From Talaromyces rugulosus (lineage: Eukaryota; Ascomycota; Eurotiomycetes; Eurotiales; Trichocomaceae): DNA of 64,000 bases. Position 1 is the stretch's first letter. Each line of letters opens with the position of its first letter. Both the position numbers and the translations under genes were made by a program. The stretch lies in the NCBI RefSeq assembly GCF_013368755.1, contig NC_049564.1, positions 1,186,001 through 1,250,000 on the forward strand. Reading direction: 5' to 3'. The notes below the pieces were generated by a model. That model made no database searches. It saw only the letters and a program-made list of their open reading frames with translations, and was not told where the DNA came from. Below are positions 33,378 through 44,976 of this stretch, piece after piece.

Positions 33378-34115
33378 CTTGTCAGCTCCTTGCTGCAGTC
33401 TCCTCAGAGATGCAGGTATGTCGATGACTTCTCAAGCAGTGCTCGACTCTCAGTAGTCAACAGATAGGCGTGAAAGGGAGACACGTAAATTGTTGGCGGC
33501 TGAGCAAGAAGCTGCTGCCATCAACGTGGCCTCTTCGGGATGTATTCGGAAAATTTGCCACCAGTACTGACTGTCAGAACATACAATGCTGGGCTATTTT
33601 TTATGATGATATTGATGTCCAGAGTCTCTCCTTGTGGATGCAGCGGTGTTTGCTAGAAGAGATATTGGGCGATGTGTTAGTGAGTGGAACAGATTCGATG
33701 ACATCACATCTCAAAGCAGCAGCAAGTGAGCGCAATCTACGGCCACGGCAGGTCTTTAAATTCTACCGGTTGGCAATATGGACTCGGGCGGTAGCTTTTG
33801 GATATTATCCGATAGCAGTCTTAGAAGATCTGAAGTCGCTGAATGCTGAATGCTGAAATGGCAGAAATGGCGAGCTGGAAAGTGGAGCTCGACCGGGCAA
33901 GAACGACGACAAGGGCGGAAAACAACATTTCAAGGTTCGCGCGGCAATTCTCTCCTCACCAACTCCCCCTCAATCGAATACTCAGCCCTGTGGGGGATGA
34001 TGGGCACTTCATGGACATAGACTCATTGGTCTGCCATGTCTCAACACTCGCAAAGTAGGTTGCTTCTAATCGACTTGCGGTCGATCTCGCTAACGAGTCT
34101 CGTCGCCTTTGTTAG
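33378..34115. other. 738-bp interval with unassigned open frames upstream of MMM1
   Basis: Two weak + strand frames occur: 33470-33856 (starts with GTG, no good ATG) and 33843-34058 (MLNAEMAEMASWKVELDRAR). A third frame around 33478-33570 reads RERETRKLLAAEQEAAAINV before a stop and looks coding-like. No family was recognised and no single spliced model joins them convincingly. This could be a small fast-evolving gene, a decayed gene, or just the MMM1/SARAF intergenic region. Confidence 0.25.
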
Positions 34116-35630
34116 ATGACGCTTCTGGTGTCCTCGCTCAGCCCTCGTAAGGACTTCTTTTGTTTGGCAAGAAAAACCCCTCCTAAAGAACGAGAGACTG
34201 ATGGTTTTATTTTCAGGCTGTCTTTCACCCAGGGCTTCATACTCGGGCAGCTCTCCATTGTGCTTTTGATTGGAGCTTTTATCAAGTTTTTCATCTTCGG
34301 AGAAGCTCCAGTGCCGCCCTCTCGCGGGCTCGCCAGTCGCACCGCAGCCCACCGTCGATCGTACTCAATTAACCAGGCCGACAATAGCGGTGTCAGTCCG
34401 AGAACGCTGCGAGAAAAACCGTCGACGTCGAATGTACTGCGCCCGGTGCCTGCGTCGGCAACCAACACGCTCTCGATCCTGAGGAAAACGTATTACAATG
34501 CCGTCCCTCCGCAGTTCTCGACCAAGCATGGGCGAAATAGGATACAGCATTCTACGCATCAACCGGAGTCGCTGGATTGGTTTAATGTGATAATCGCGCA
34601 GACACTTGCCCAGTACCGACAGACTGCGTACCTTCTCAAAGACTCGCCGACGTCTTCGGTTTTAGACTCGCTCTCGGCCGCGATCAACGACCCCGACAAG
34701 AAGCCATCCTTTATCGATACAATTAAAGTTACAGATATATCGCTAGGCGAGGAATTCCCGATCTTCAGCAATTGCCGGGTTATTGCCGTGGACGATCCAA
34801 CCTCCGATGGGGGGAGGTTGCAGGCGCTGATGGACGTGGATCTTAGCGATGACAATCTCTCACTTGCCATTGAGACTTCATTGATACTTAATTACCCAAA
34901 ACCCCGCTCTGCAGTGCTCCCCGTCGCTCTGTCTGTCTCTGTTGTTCGTTTCTCCGGAACACTTTGCATTTCTCTCATTCCTGCCAACGCGTCAGCTTCG
35001 TCGCAAGGGCCCGCCTCAGCCCCAGATACAACTCCATTAGGAGCGCGATCGCTCTTTCAGCAAATCATTCCCGAAGCGAGTGAGCCGGCCGAAAACACGT
35101 CACCAGAATCTCCCAAAACGGGAGTCCCAAAAACCAATCTTGCATTCTCATTCCTACCAGACTACCGGCTAGATCTATCTGTCAGATCATTGATTGGCTC
35201 AAAAAGTAGACTCCAGGATGTCCCCAAGGTGGCACAGCTAGTGGAGGCTCGCATCCAGTCCTGGTTTGAAGAGCGCGTCGTCGAGCCTAGAGTACAGGTT
35301 GTCGGGCTTCCAGACTTTTGGCCACGGATGGGCCGGACTGGTGTTCGGGAGGATGGCGATACGGCCACCACAAATACGGCTGCTTCGTCCCGAGCTGGCC
35401 AATCCAGGACAGCCGATGTGGCTGGGTCTGAGGAAGCCATCATTGAAAGCGACACGGAGCAAGAGGGACTGCGTTTTCGCGGGCCATCGAGGTATGAGTC
35501 TGCGCGGGCGGACGATATCCCACGAGCCAGTGGTGTATATGGAGAGGAATCGGATGCCCGCAGGCCTGTTAATCTTACAAGCAGCCAAAGCTACGACATA
35601 CCAGGCTCAATGCCCGGTTCGGCGCTGTGA
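34116..35630 (+). CDS. mmm1: ERMES complex subunit MMM1, 504 aa
   Basis: Single exon. A short luminal N-terminus with [19 protein letters not shown] precedes one membrane span (about residues 36-58, [20 protein letters not shown]). A variable linker and the SMP lipid-transfer domain (about residues 145-400) follow: [54 protein letters not shown] and [20 protein letters not shown]. The C-terminal extension is Ser/Arg/Asp-rich. MMM1 is the ER-anchored partner of MDM10, MDM12 and MDM34 in the ER-mitochondria encounter structure. Length and domain order agree with other filamentous ascomycete MMM1 proteins. Confidence 0.96.
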   Translation: MTLLVSSLSPRKDFFCLARKTPPKERETDGFIFRLSFTQGFILGQLSIVLLIGAFIKFFIFGEAPVPPSRGLASRTAAHRRSYSINQADNSGVSPRTLREKPSTSNVLRPVPASATNTLSILRKTYYNAVPPQFSTKHGRNRIQHSTHQPESLDWFNVIIAQTLAQYRQTAYLLKDSPTSSVLDSLSAAINDPDKKPSFIDTIKVTDISLGEEFPIFSNCRVIAVDDPTSDGGRLQALMDVDLSDDNLSLAIETSLILNYPKPRSAVLPVALSVSVVRFSGTLCISLIPANASASSQGPASAPDTTPLGARSLFQQIIPEASEPAENTSPESPKTGVPKTNLAFSFLPDYRLDLSVRSLIGSKSRLQDVPKVAQLVEARIQSWFEERVVEPRVQVVGLPDFWPRMGRTGVREDGDTATTNTAASSRAGQSRTADVAGSEEAIIESDTEQEGLRFRGPSRYESARADDIPRASGVYGEESDARRPVNLTSSQSYDIPGSMPGSAL

Positions 35631-35772
35631 CGCGTTTATTTCAGGAAAATCTTACAGACTAGACTCGGGTCAAGACGAAGATGATGATAGCCGTGCACTT
35701 TGATATCACGGCGTGTAATTTAATATATTTTCACGTGGTCAGGTTATAAATCATTACAAAATTTAAAAGTAA

Positions 35773-36426
35773 TCAAGATCTTTGCAGATAGGATTGACGA
35801 TGGGGGTTGACATCGACCTCGGGGCCGCGGTTAAGCGGCGTCCACTTTGGCTCGTCCTGGAAAAGACGCATCGCCTTGATGTACTGTTCCTGTCAGCATA
35901 TTCCTGTTTCTTTGGGGAAAAAACAAGCTTACGTTCTTGGAATCCGTCGTGAAGCGATGGTAAATGCCCGCGGGAAGAATCAAGAGATCGTTCTTGACCA
36001 GACGAATGCGCACCCAGTCGTCATTCTGGCTGCGAACGTCAAAGAACCCTTCACCATCAAGAATATACCGAATCTCCTCGTCCTCATGCAGATGCTCGTG
36101 GAAGAACGACTTGACTTTTTCCTCGTAAATGTCGCCCATCTTTTCGGGTGAGACGGTGATTTCGTCGCGGTTTTTGTAGCCGCGGTCGCGCGCGAGAGCG
36201 TCGACGTCGGCGACTTGAGGGCACAGGCGGTAGACGACGCCGAGGGATTCGAGGTAGGAGGTGTCGACCTGGCGGCCAGAGTCGTGGTCTTCACGTTGGT
36301 CGCCCTGGGGCATTCATCTTATCAGTATTGTCTGCTGAATAATATGAGGGGAAAGCATATTATTTCCCCAAATAGCAAACAGAGGCAGGCACTCACAGGG
36401 GCGTTGTCATAGTAGTAGGCCTTCAT
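35773..36426 (-). CDS. adi1: Acireductone dioxygenase (methionine salvage), 170 aa, 3 exons
   Basis: Exons 36397-36426 ([10 protein letters not shown]), 35933-36304 and 35773-35883, all phase 0, 171 codons. The cupin metal site is intact: [15 protein letters not shown] supplies two His and the Glu, and GIYHRFT supplies the third His. Other family blocks are [18 protein letters not shown], and [19 protein letters not shown]. The enzyme oxidises the acireductone intermediate of the methylthioadenosine salvage pathway. The Fe form gives the methionine precursor keto-acid and the Ni form gives an off-pathway product. Length is that of the eukaryotic family. Convergent with MMM1. Confidence 0.96.
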
Positions 36427-37111
36427 TTTGATGGGTATATTGCAGTGTCAATTGACAGAAGAAGAAAAATTCAGGGTTGTTGTCGGAGACGAGTAGTCGA
36501 GATAAATAGTCGAGATGCGGAGCTCTTTAAATAAGTGTACTATATACGTAAATTCTTGGAACGCGAAGAGCACGGCAATGACGAATGATTGGCGGGGTGT
36601 AAGCACTAATCCCAAGCTAGAGAACGATTAGTATTGGATCGAGAAGAAGTGGAAGTGTTCAGCAATTATTATTAATTAATGAGAAGAGGTGAAAAGAGGC
36701 CGATCACGCAACATTTACTGCGTCAGGGAAGGCTTTCTGCTGTGGGGCCCTGGAGGTTAAAGCCAATCCGGTGCTCGGCCAATCACAATGTACAGAGGGA
36801 GCACTCTCTGCCAGAAAGGGACTAGTGCGTGCAGACCCGCTTGATGTGATATCCAGAGCCTCTGATTGGTGGTTGTATTTCTTATAGTATTCTCTTCCTT
36901 CTGTATAGTTTCACCTTTGCCTTTTTCGAGTCAGTTTTCTAGAAGGATCCATCTCCGTGCAGACAGTCGGCCAGCCGATCGCTGTATGCAGTTGAGATTA
37001 GTGGCGGCCTCGCCAGGCACGGCGAGCAACGGCCGCCAATCACCTGCTTAGGGCCGGCGTTTGCTCTGTTTCACGTCAAAAATAGCCCTATACAAACAAG
37101 TTCTCGAGAAC
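36427..37111. other. Intergenic region upstream of the cysteine-rich gene
   Basis: 685 bp between divergent starts of ADI1 and the Cys-rich gene. A 61-aa ORF at 36866-37051 has no support. Presumably promoter sequence. Confidence 0.45.
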
Positions 37112-38063
37112 ATGGACCCTGCTGTAAGACTTTTTATTTTCCTATTTTTGTTAGTTATTTATTTCTTTTCAGGTCAGGACAACCTTCTTCCCTATTTTAT
37201 TCTGAGCTGTTTTAGCGGCCCATGGCGACATACATGGTCTTCGCTATGCTCGCCTCATCAATGACTGCTGCTGCATCGCCCAATCTCTTTTTGCGAACAG
37301 ATTCTTCCGCTTGTGAAAGCTCTTACTCGCAATGCGGATCTGCATTTCCTGCAGATTTCTGCTGCCCTTCTAGTACAACGTGCCTGGGGGTCGATGGCAA
37401 CTCTACGGTGATCTGCTGTCCCTCTGGTAGTAGTTGCGATTATATTGAACCCATCATCTGCGACGTCCAAGCGCAGAATGCCACTTTGCACCCAAATATC
37501 TTTGTCAAAACGACTCGATTGGCAGACACACTGTCGTCCTGCGGCGATGAATGCTGCCCATTCGGCTATTCTTGTCAAAGCGATGTCTGTTGTCTGGACA
37601 GCGAGACTGCTTCACCGGGGGTTCAACATCAACACCAACATCAATACCAGCTTTAACATCAACGTCAATTTCGGGTAGTACGTCGACATCAGTTTCAGAG
37701 TCCACTACAACCACACCCCCCTCAACTTTTTCTACGATCCTGATCACGATAACCCCGGCTGCAACTGCACATTCAACGTCTCAGCCTGACAAATCGCCGG
37801 TCGGGATCATTGTTCCTGCAGTCGTCGTCCCCCTCGTTGTTATCTTGACTGTGGTAATCATTGCAATCATATTCGTCAGAAGACGGCGGGCTTCACGCCG
37901 TCAATTGAAACCAGAAATACCCTCTTCGTTATACTTGATTAGCAACAAAGCCGAGCTTCCAGGGGAAAATTTTCGTGCTGAACTCGATGGGAAAGGCACC
38001 ATGACTGCACCTTTTGCGCAGGACAATGCCATCAACTATGGAAAACCTGCAGAATTGCCTTGA
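37112..38063 (+). pseudogene. Cysteine-rich single-pass surface protein broken by a frameshift in a G-tract
   Basis: A probable first exon, 37112-37123 (MDPA), is followed by an intron 37124-37215 (GTAAGA...TTTTAG) and a long second exon. Alternatively translation starts at the ATG 37222. A signal peptide (TYMVFAMLASSMTAAASP) leads into a Cys-rich ectodomain with CC pairs (FCCPSSTTCLG, VICCPSGSSC, DECCPFGYSC, DVCCLDSET). The frame then runs into His/Gln codons and a stop at about 37656. The +2 frame from 37617 onward continues naturally: a Ser/Thr/Pro mucin-like stretch, a membrane span (IIVPAVVVPLVVILTVVIIAII), a stop-transfer RRRR region and a cytoplasmic tail to 38063. One missing base in the GGGGG tract at 37617-37621 explains the break. 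It could be a real allele, a pseudogene or a sequencing error. Confidence 0.7.
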
Positions 38064-38361
38064 TGAGAAAATGAGAGCATGAAAATAGAATAGACATTTT
38101 AGGGCTGTCATGGGCTTGGCGTTTTCACCGTTCATTTCAACTGTATAAGAGCTTCCTGACCAAATGTATCAATATATAGAATAAAATAGACACTGCTTAT
38201 TGATTTAATTTATTAAATATTAATTAATTATATGTCAGAGTGGACCTGGCATTTCAATGTCATTGGCAAATTGGTGATTATCATCATGTGACCCCTTATC
38301 TCCGAACGGCGAACTTGACTTTTTTTTAATTCGGCAGAAAGTTCAATGTTGTTGTCAACCA
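38064..38361. other. Intergenic region before MTO1
   Basis: 298 bp AT-rich spacer between the Cys-rich gene and MTO1 on the same strand, presumably terminator and promoter. Nothing else recognised. Confidence 0.5.
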
Positions 38362-40506
38362 ATGCAGGCTTCAACAATGGCCCTGCGACTGCGTTCGACG
38401 GCGCCTTTTCGCCGGGGCTACAATGCCCATAATTTAATCACAGCTCACCGTCGGCATTTCGCGTCGCATTCCAGCGCCCGGTACCTTCCCCTGAACTTCA
38501 CTTCTGCACAACCTCACATCTCCAAAACAACAAATGCTGACCAGTGTTTTTCTTGTACCAGACCGTACGATGTCGTCGTTATCGGAGGCGGCCACGCCGG
38601 CGCAGAAGCATGCGCAGCAGCAGCACGCTCCGGCGCTCACACAGCTCTAGTCACCCCATCGCTCTCAAACATCGGCGTCTGTTCCTGCAACCCCAGCTTT
38701 GGCGGAATCGGCAAGGGGACCATGATCCGCGAGATTGACGCTTTGGACGGTGTCGCAGGACGCATAATCGACAAGGCGGGCATCATGTTTCGCATGCTGA
38801 ACCGCTCAAAGGGCCCGGCTGTCTGGGGTCCGCGTGCCCAGATCGATCGCGACTTGTATCAGAGGTATATGCGGGATGAGTTGGTGTCGACTAAGAACTT
38901 GAGCATTCTCGAAGGCAAAGTCGCAGATATTGTTTTGTCGCGGGAGGAGGATGGCGTGTTGTCGGCAGGTACAAAGGGAAAGATTGTCGGCGTGAGGCTA
39001 GAGTCTGGCGAAGTGATCCCGACGAGCCGTGTTGTTATTACTACCGGCACCTTTTTGGGCGGAGAAATACACATCGGGCTGGAGGTCTATCCGTCTGGAC
39101 GCATGGGCGAGGCGGCCACATTCGGACTGAGCAAGTCTCTCCGCGACGCAGGCTTTGAACTCGGCCGGTTAAAGACAGGAACACCGCCACGGTTGGATAA
39201 AAAGTCTATCGATTTCTCGTCTCTAGAGGTGCAGCCTGGCGACTCGCCGCCAAACCCATTTTCATACATGAACGACGCAGTGCAGGTTGGAGACGAAGGG
39301 CAGCTGACATGTTGGATGACGCATACAAACGAAGAGTCGCACAAAATCATCAGGGCCAATTTGGACAAATCAATACATATCCGGGAAACCGTCAAGGGTC
39401 CACGATACTGCCCGTCGTTGGAGTCCAAGATTATTCGGTTCACCGACAAGCCGCAACATCAAATTTGGCTGGAGCCCGAGGGATTTGCGCCAAACGATGT
39501 CATCTATCCCAACGGCATATCCATGACGGTGCCGGCGGATGCACAAGAGGCCATGCTACGGACAGTGCGCGGTTTAGAGAATGTGCGCATGCTACAACCT
39601 GGGTACGGGGTGGAATACGACTACGTGGACCCTCGCAACCTCAAGCCTACTCTCGAGACAAAGCTCATCTCTGGACTGTACCTGGCCGGACAAATCAACG
39701 GCACGACCGGCTACGAAGAAGCAGCCGGACAGGGTGTTTTGGCGGGCACAAACGCTGGACTGGCGGCGCTGGGCCGACCGCCCATGATTCTCTCCAGGGC
39801 AGACGGGTACATTGGCATCATGGTGGACGATTTGATCACCAAGGGAGTCTCGGAGCCGTACCGCATGTTCACTACTCGCAGCGAGTTCCGCATCTCAGCG
39901 CGTTCTGACAATGCCGATCTCCGGCTGACCGCCATGGGCCGCGAGGCATCTGTTGTATCTGACAAGCGCTGGAATCATTTTGCAGAGACCAAGGCGCAAA
40001 TCGACGAGCTCTGGTCGTTGCTGGAAAACACCAGGTTTACCTCGAACCACTGGTCACGACTGGGCTTCCCAACACGCGTGGACACGTCGTACCGGACTGC
40101 GCTCGACATGCTCTGCCTCAAGGGCGTCTCGGTCGAATCACTAATACCCTACATCGAGTCCTCAACAAAAGGAATAGCATACTCGGCCACATCCTTCCCA
40201 GCCGAAATCCGGAAGCGGGTGACGATCGAAGCCCAGTATGCGCCGTACGTGACGCGCCAAAATCTCATGGCCGAGCGTTTCAAACGCGAAGAAAACATGC
40301 TGCTGCCGCCAGGCCTGGACTATGCAACAGTGCATGGCATCAGCACTGAAGAGCGGCAGATTTTGGGCCGCGTGCGGCCTGAAAGCATCGGCATGATGCG
40401 GCGCATTGAGGGCATCACGCCGACCGGTGCGCTTCGATTGATGATGCACGTTCGCCAGGCGGAGCGACTGGGAGAGCAGGATATTGCGAGTGCGACGCTT
40501 ACATGA
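38362..40506 (+). CDS. mto1: Mitochondrial tRNA-modifying enzyme MTO1 (GidA/MnmG family), 714 aa
   Basis: Single exon. Residues 1-68 form a mitochondrial presequence rich in Arg, Ser and Ala ([15 protein letters not shown]). The FAD-binding Rossmann motif follows: [21 protein letters not shown]. Other GidA signatures are [57 protein letters not shown] and [21 protein letters not shown]. The C-terminal helical domain contains [17 protein letters not shown]. With MSS1 the enzyme makes the carboxymethylaminomethyl modification on the wobble uridine of mitochondrial tRNAs. It fits the mitochondrial flavour of this block (uS9m, COQ8, MMM1, CRD1). Confidence 0.96.
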   Translation: MQASTMALRLRSTAPFRRGYNAHNLITAHRRHFASHSSARYLPLNFTSAQPHISKTTNADQCFSCTRPYDVVVIGGGHAGAEACAAAARSGAHTALVTPSLSNIGVCSCNPSFGGIGKGTMIREIDALDGVAGRIIDKAGIMFRMLNRSKGPAVWGPRAQIDRDLYQRYMRDELVSTKNLSILEGKVADIVLSREEDGVLSAGTKGKIVGVRLESGEVIPTSRVVITTGTFLGGEIHIGLEVYPSGRMGEAATFGLSKSLRDAGFELGRLKTGTPPRLDKKSIDFSSLEVQPGDSPPNPFSYMNDAVQVGDEGQLTCWMTHTNEESHKIIRANLDKSIHIRETVKGPRYCPSLESKIIRFTDKPQHQIWLEPEGFAPNDVIYPNGISMTVPADAQEAMLRTVRGLENVRMLQPGYGVEYDYVDPRNLKPTLETKLISGLYLAGQINGTTGYEEAAGQGVLAGTNAGLAALGRPPMILSRADGYIGIMVDDLITKGVSEPYRMFTTRSEFRISARSDNADLRLTAMGREASVVSDKRWNHFAETKAQIDELWSLLENTRFTSNHWSRLGFPTRVDTSYRTALDMLCLKGVSVESLIPYIESSTKGIAYSATSFPAEIRKRVTIEAQYAPYVTRQNLMAERFKREENMLLPPGLDYATVHGISTEERQILGRVRPESIGMMRRIEGITPTGALRLMMHVRQAERLGEQDIASATLT

Positions 40507-43500
40507 TTTTTATTTTTTATTTTCTAATTCTCTGTATACTCTTGTGGGATGCATAGCACGGCCTAGTCTGGAGTTTTGCTTTGTTTTGTTTTGTTTTTGT
40601 ATAATATTGTACCATAGAATTATTATCATAAAATAGATATCACTCCAATTAACGCAATGGCTCTCGCACAGACCTGGCCATGTATGCATCACGAGTCGGA
40701 ACGAGGGAACGAGGGGGGGTCTCAGTCATCACGCGGACACCCCTTGATTCAGGCGATCAAAACTCCTCGATTTATGCATGGCAGTATATGCATGTCTGGA
40801 TCGACCATGCTTTATGGCTTTGGTCGAGTAGACGTATTCCTACATACATATATGTATTTGATATCTTCGCGGAGATCTGTCCTCCGCTGCGTCCCCAGAT
40901 GTCGTATACATGGTTGATTCGTGTACATATTGTGTACTAAGTATACTTGTGAGCTAGTTTATACTAGTTGTACTAGTCATGATCAACCCGTAAAATACTA
41001 AATTTTTTTTTTAAAAAAAAAAAAAAGAAGAAGAAATAAATCTGAAAGAAGAAGAAAAGAGCGCTAGCGATTGGCATGATGACTCTTTGTCCCTGTTCGT
41101 CAACTGACGAGGGTGCTTGGGCCCTTCTTGGGCGCCCGTTATGCGCCGATACGAGCCAGTCGGAAGGAATATTAATACTAGACAGTTGCATATTTTTATA
41201 TTTATATTATTTTTATCTATGTATTTCTTTATATATTTGTATATATTTATAGTTGTATTTGTTTCAAGTCGTGTGCAAGCAGCGAGTGATTATGCAGTGA
41301 CATGTCATGTCTATTATTGTGATAGTGAAACACCTCGTATTATAATAATCTTATAATATCGTATTGACTAGAATAATAGGCACATGATTGGCCGCGGCGC
41401 GCGTTACCGACGCCATGGACGTGGCGCGACGGTCAGCAGTTAGCAGTAAGCAGTAGACTAGTGGTCGTTAGTCTCTGAAACCACTGAAAAGGCGAGAGTT
41501 GCAAGTGGCGAGCGGCAAAAAAAGAGCCTAGAGGACGAAAAGAAAACGGTCGCCCTAGTACGTTGTAGTACGTACTAACAGAGTCAGACTAGCAAATGGC
41601 TGTGGAGCGGGGGTCTGCTGACACGACAGAGTGACTTTTTGTGGGCGCCTGGGCAAGTGCGGAGAAAGCGAAGTAGTAAAGTACGTAGTCCCCATACGTA
41701 CGTTTGTAGTTGGTTAACCTCAATAAACCTAACTGCTCCCAGTTAAAAACACCGAGCGGGCAAATACGATGTATGTGTTTTAAGGACAAACGCATCCGTC
41801 ATAGTTGGGTCAGAGAGACGAACTCGGGCCTCGCGTGCCAGCCACTCACAGCGCGGCCCAAGCGACGTAGCGGGCCACTAGCCGGCCTGGATCGCGCCCC
41901 ACTGTGTTCGCTTCTGTTTGTCTTGTCTGCAAACAGCCTTTTTATTCTGGGTTGACCAATGAATGATACTACGAATACTGACACGACTCCTCTTGGTAGT
42001 ATTAGGACTACTAATTCTACTCATAATAATAATAGTATTAGCAGTAGTAGTAATAGTAGTAGTCGTGATAATAATAGTTGTGGTGTAGAATAAAGATGGC
42101 TTACTCATAACTCTCTGGGCAATTGAGTTTCACCAAAAACCGTCTGTTCGCCCCCCCCACCCGAATCGTCGGGACTGCCAACCCTGCTGGTCCGCCCCAC
42201 CGGCCCCGCCGCCATTGGGCCGCTGCGCCCCGATCGGCGCCGGCCAAGCCGCCCTGCGATAGGCTGCCCGGATCTGGCCATGTGCTAGCCCCCCTCCCGT
42301 TCCGGTCTAGCGCCGTATTAACCATTTACCGCTACTTCACTAGCGCGAATGGCAGCCACACTATCGCGATACTAGCGAAATACTGCCTGCACCCCCCACC
42401 ACCATTGCTAGTCTGCTAGACCTTCAGCTGCGATCGTTGCGCTTTTTGTGCCCAGTGGGTGGTGACTGGTTAGTGGCCACTGACTCGGTATTCCATGTCA
42501 TCATGTCATGTGCTTCTCTCCTCTTTTGCGATAGTATTATTAGCATCATCGTGATCGGCTTTTGCAAACTTGTCAATATTCAAAGACACTTTGTTTATCA
42601 GACATTGTTATTAGGTGTTGAAGATCATGTCAAGTAAACTCAAAGCTCCCCCCCCCGTGGAGGTCTGGAGCATTAGCGAAAACTCTGTTGCCCGCTAGCA
42701 CATCTCTTGATAGTATATAGGCCATGTAGTCTTTTGCACTCTGCGTGTTATCACAATATTATCACAATATCATCACATATTATAGAGATATTATTTGATA
42801 GCTACTCGGCTCCATCGGACTTGTATTTCGTATGCTTGACGCACTCTCGCGGGATGCCCGGCCCTCAGCATCACGTCCATGGGAGGGTGGCGGCCCATCC
42901 TTGGTCTTTTGGGGCTGATCCTGTTTTGCGAGTAAGTCTGCAATACACTATTGCTGATCGCCTTTTTTTTTTTTTTTTTTTTTTTTTTTGTAGACGACCT
43001 GGCAAAAAGATATATAAATTTATAATGCCATAATAATTAATATGATCAACCCTGTCAAACAGTACACATTAACTTTGCCCCTGTGCTAGCCCGTAACTTT
43101 GTCGTGGTGATGAACTAATAAAATCCAACCCCAGTTAGATTGACGAGATTGACTCTAGAGTCTACGATACTCGGTAATCCTACTACGTACGTACTTGCTT
43201 GGTATAATACTAGGGGCTACTGTATATTCTTGGCATTATGACCAAACCCCGAACGGCAAAACGACAGGCTGAGGCCTGAGACCAGCGTGGCAAGCACGTT
43301 TTTTTTTTTTTTTTCCTTCCCTTTTTTTCTTTTTTTGGCATCGCACATTCGCATATGCGGCCGATCTATGCAACACTAACAGACTAACAGTGAAAAGGGA
43401 AAAAAAAAACGAAAATTTTTTATCGACATATATTTCATTACTCTGTATTATAATGCAAGGAAAAAAAAAGGCAGTTATCGCGCGGCGCTATTGGTTGATT

Positions 43501-44976
43501 CCCGATTTCCGAATTCCGTGTTCTTTACCACTACGTATCCACATGCCACCAGGCCCACCAGACTGGTAGTAAGTTTTGGCGGTCGATGATGGGCTCGTTT
43601 AACTGATCGTTCTAGTTCAGCTTTCCCAGGCCTCGTCGTCGGGAACGTAGAATGCAGCGGGGTCCACTTGGTAGTGACTGTATTATATTATATACATATA
43701 TACACACACATATATTTATTTATCTATTTCAATATGTATATACAGATGTATATATATATGTATCCTAGACATATGTACACAATACACATAGACCTGTAAA
43801 AATATAAACATAAATAATAGAAATAATATCATATAATATCATATAATACAAAAATATCCTCTGTATCCGTTGTATAGTACTAGTACGGCCAGCTCCACGC
43901 GACAGCCCGCGGACAGCCAACCAGCACGGCCAGCGCACGCAACAGCTGGCGGTCGCAGCCCATCCGTGGGCCCAGCCCCGCGCTGGTTGGTCTCTCCAGA
44001 ATCCAGATCTGGATCTGGCGCGGTGTCCGTGGCTCGCTCCTGCCTTGCCCCCCTCCTTCCTTCCTCTGACTCTCTGGGCACCGAGCACCTTCCCCCCCAG
44101 GCCCGTGCTTGCCTTGTCGATCCGGACAAGAGCATCTCTCGCGCTCTCTACCTGACAAGTCTATCCTTACTAGCCCTCCCATCCATGGGTACCTGCCTCC
44201 CACCGAATCTAGACGAACCTCGACTTGCTCCTCTTTCTTCCTCTCTCTCATTTACTCTTCCTGCTCCTCCTCCTCCTCTCTTCCTATCTCTTCCTCGCTT
44301 CCTCGCTTCCTCCTCCTCTCAACCCTCTCGCCAATCCTCCTCATCGTCCCATCTCTATCTTTTCCTCATCCCGCCCATCCGTCAAACGCGAGCGCTTTGG
44401 CGGCTGCAGCCCGTCTGCTCCTAGCCAAACTCAAAACCACATCGGACGGAGATCTGACTGCCTGTCCATCTGGGCCCGATTGCTCTCTTGTTATTATTAT
44501 TATTATTTGATCTTTCTTATTATTCTTGTTTCTCCCTCGGCCGCCCGAGTTCATCCCACCTTGACCAGGCTCCCACCCTAATTATTCCTTGCCTGCCCCT
44601 GCGTCATTGTTCGTCTTCCGTCGTGATACTACTACTACCACCACTACCACGACCGCCACCACCACCTCTTATTATCGTGCAGCTGCAGCTCTCCCTCACC
44701 GCGCGAATCGCCCTTTTTGTCCCAACAAGGCAATTAGATCGCAGCCCACAACTCTGACCAGTCCGAAAATTTAAGCTTCGCATCCGAACTCCCGCCTGTG
44801 CTTTTGCTTTCTCGACCCCAGTCAGCTCGCTTATTGTTGCGCCCTCTGTCCCCGGGTTACAAGAAGCACGTGGCCTGCTCCGGTTCACCGTTCCTCGGAC
44901 GACAACTCTCTCTCCAAAATTTCGACCTTTTCTTTTTTTGAACCCCCCCCCTTGCTTTTCTTTTGCAGTCGTCGAC
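40507..44976 (+). promoter_or_regulatory. 4.4-kb non-coding region upstream of the WOPR regulator: promoter and long leader
   Basis: No supported gene. It has many low-complexity blocks: an A/GA tract near 41010-41060, a trinucleotide run at 42021-42077, a GC-rich block at about 42140-42320, a 27-bp T run at 42963-42989, another T run near 43300-43318 and a TA-rich stretch at 43680-43770. From about 44000 to 44970 the strand is strongly pyrimidine-rich (CTCC/TCTT), as in long fungal leaders. A CTTTTGCAG at 44961-44969 just before the ATG could be the acceptor of a leader intron. Long regulatory upstream regions are known for WOR1-type master regulators, so the whole block may be control DNA. 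Confidence 0.5.
42963..42989. repeat. 27-bp T homopolymer
   Basis: Uninterrupted T run in the region upstream of the WOPR gene. Confidence 0.95.

Noticed and set aside
43870..44424. 184-aa frame in the WOPR leader
   Set aside because: Starts at a non-ATG codon and is low-complexity Ser/Pro/Leu from a pyrimidine tract.
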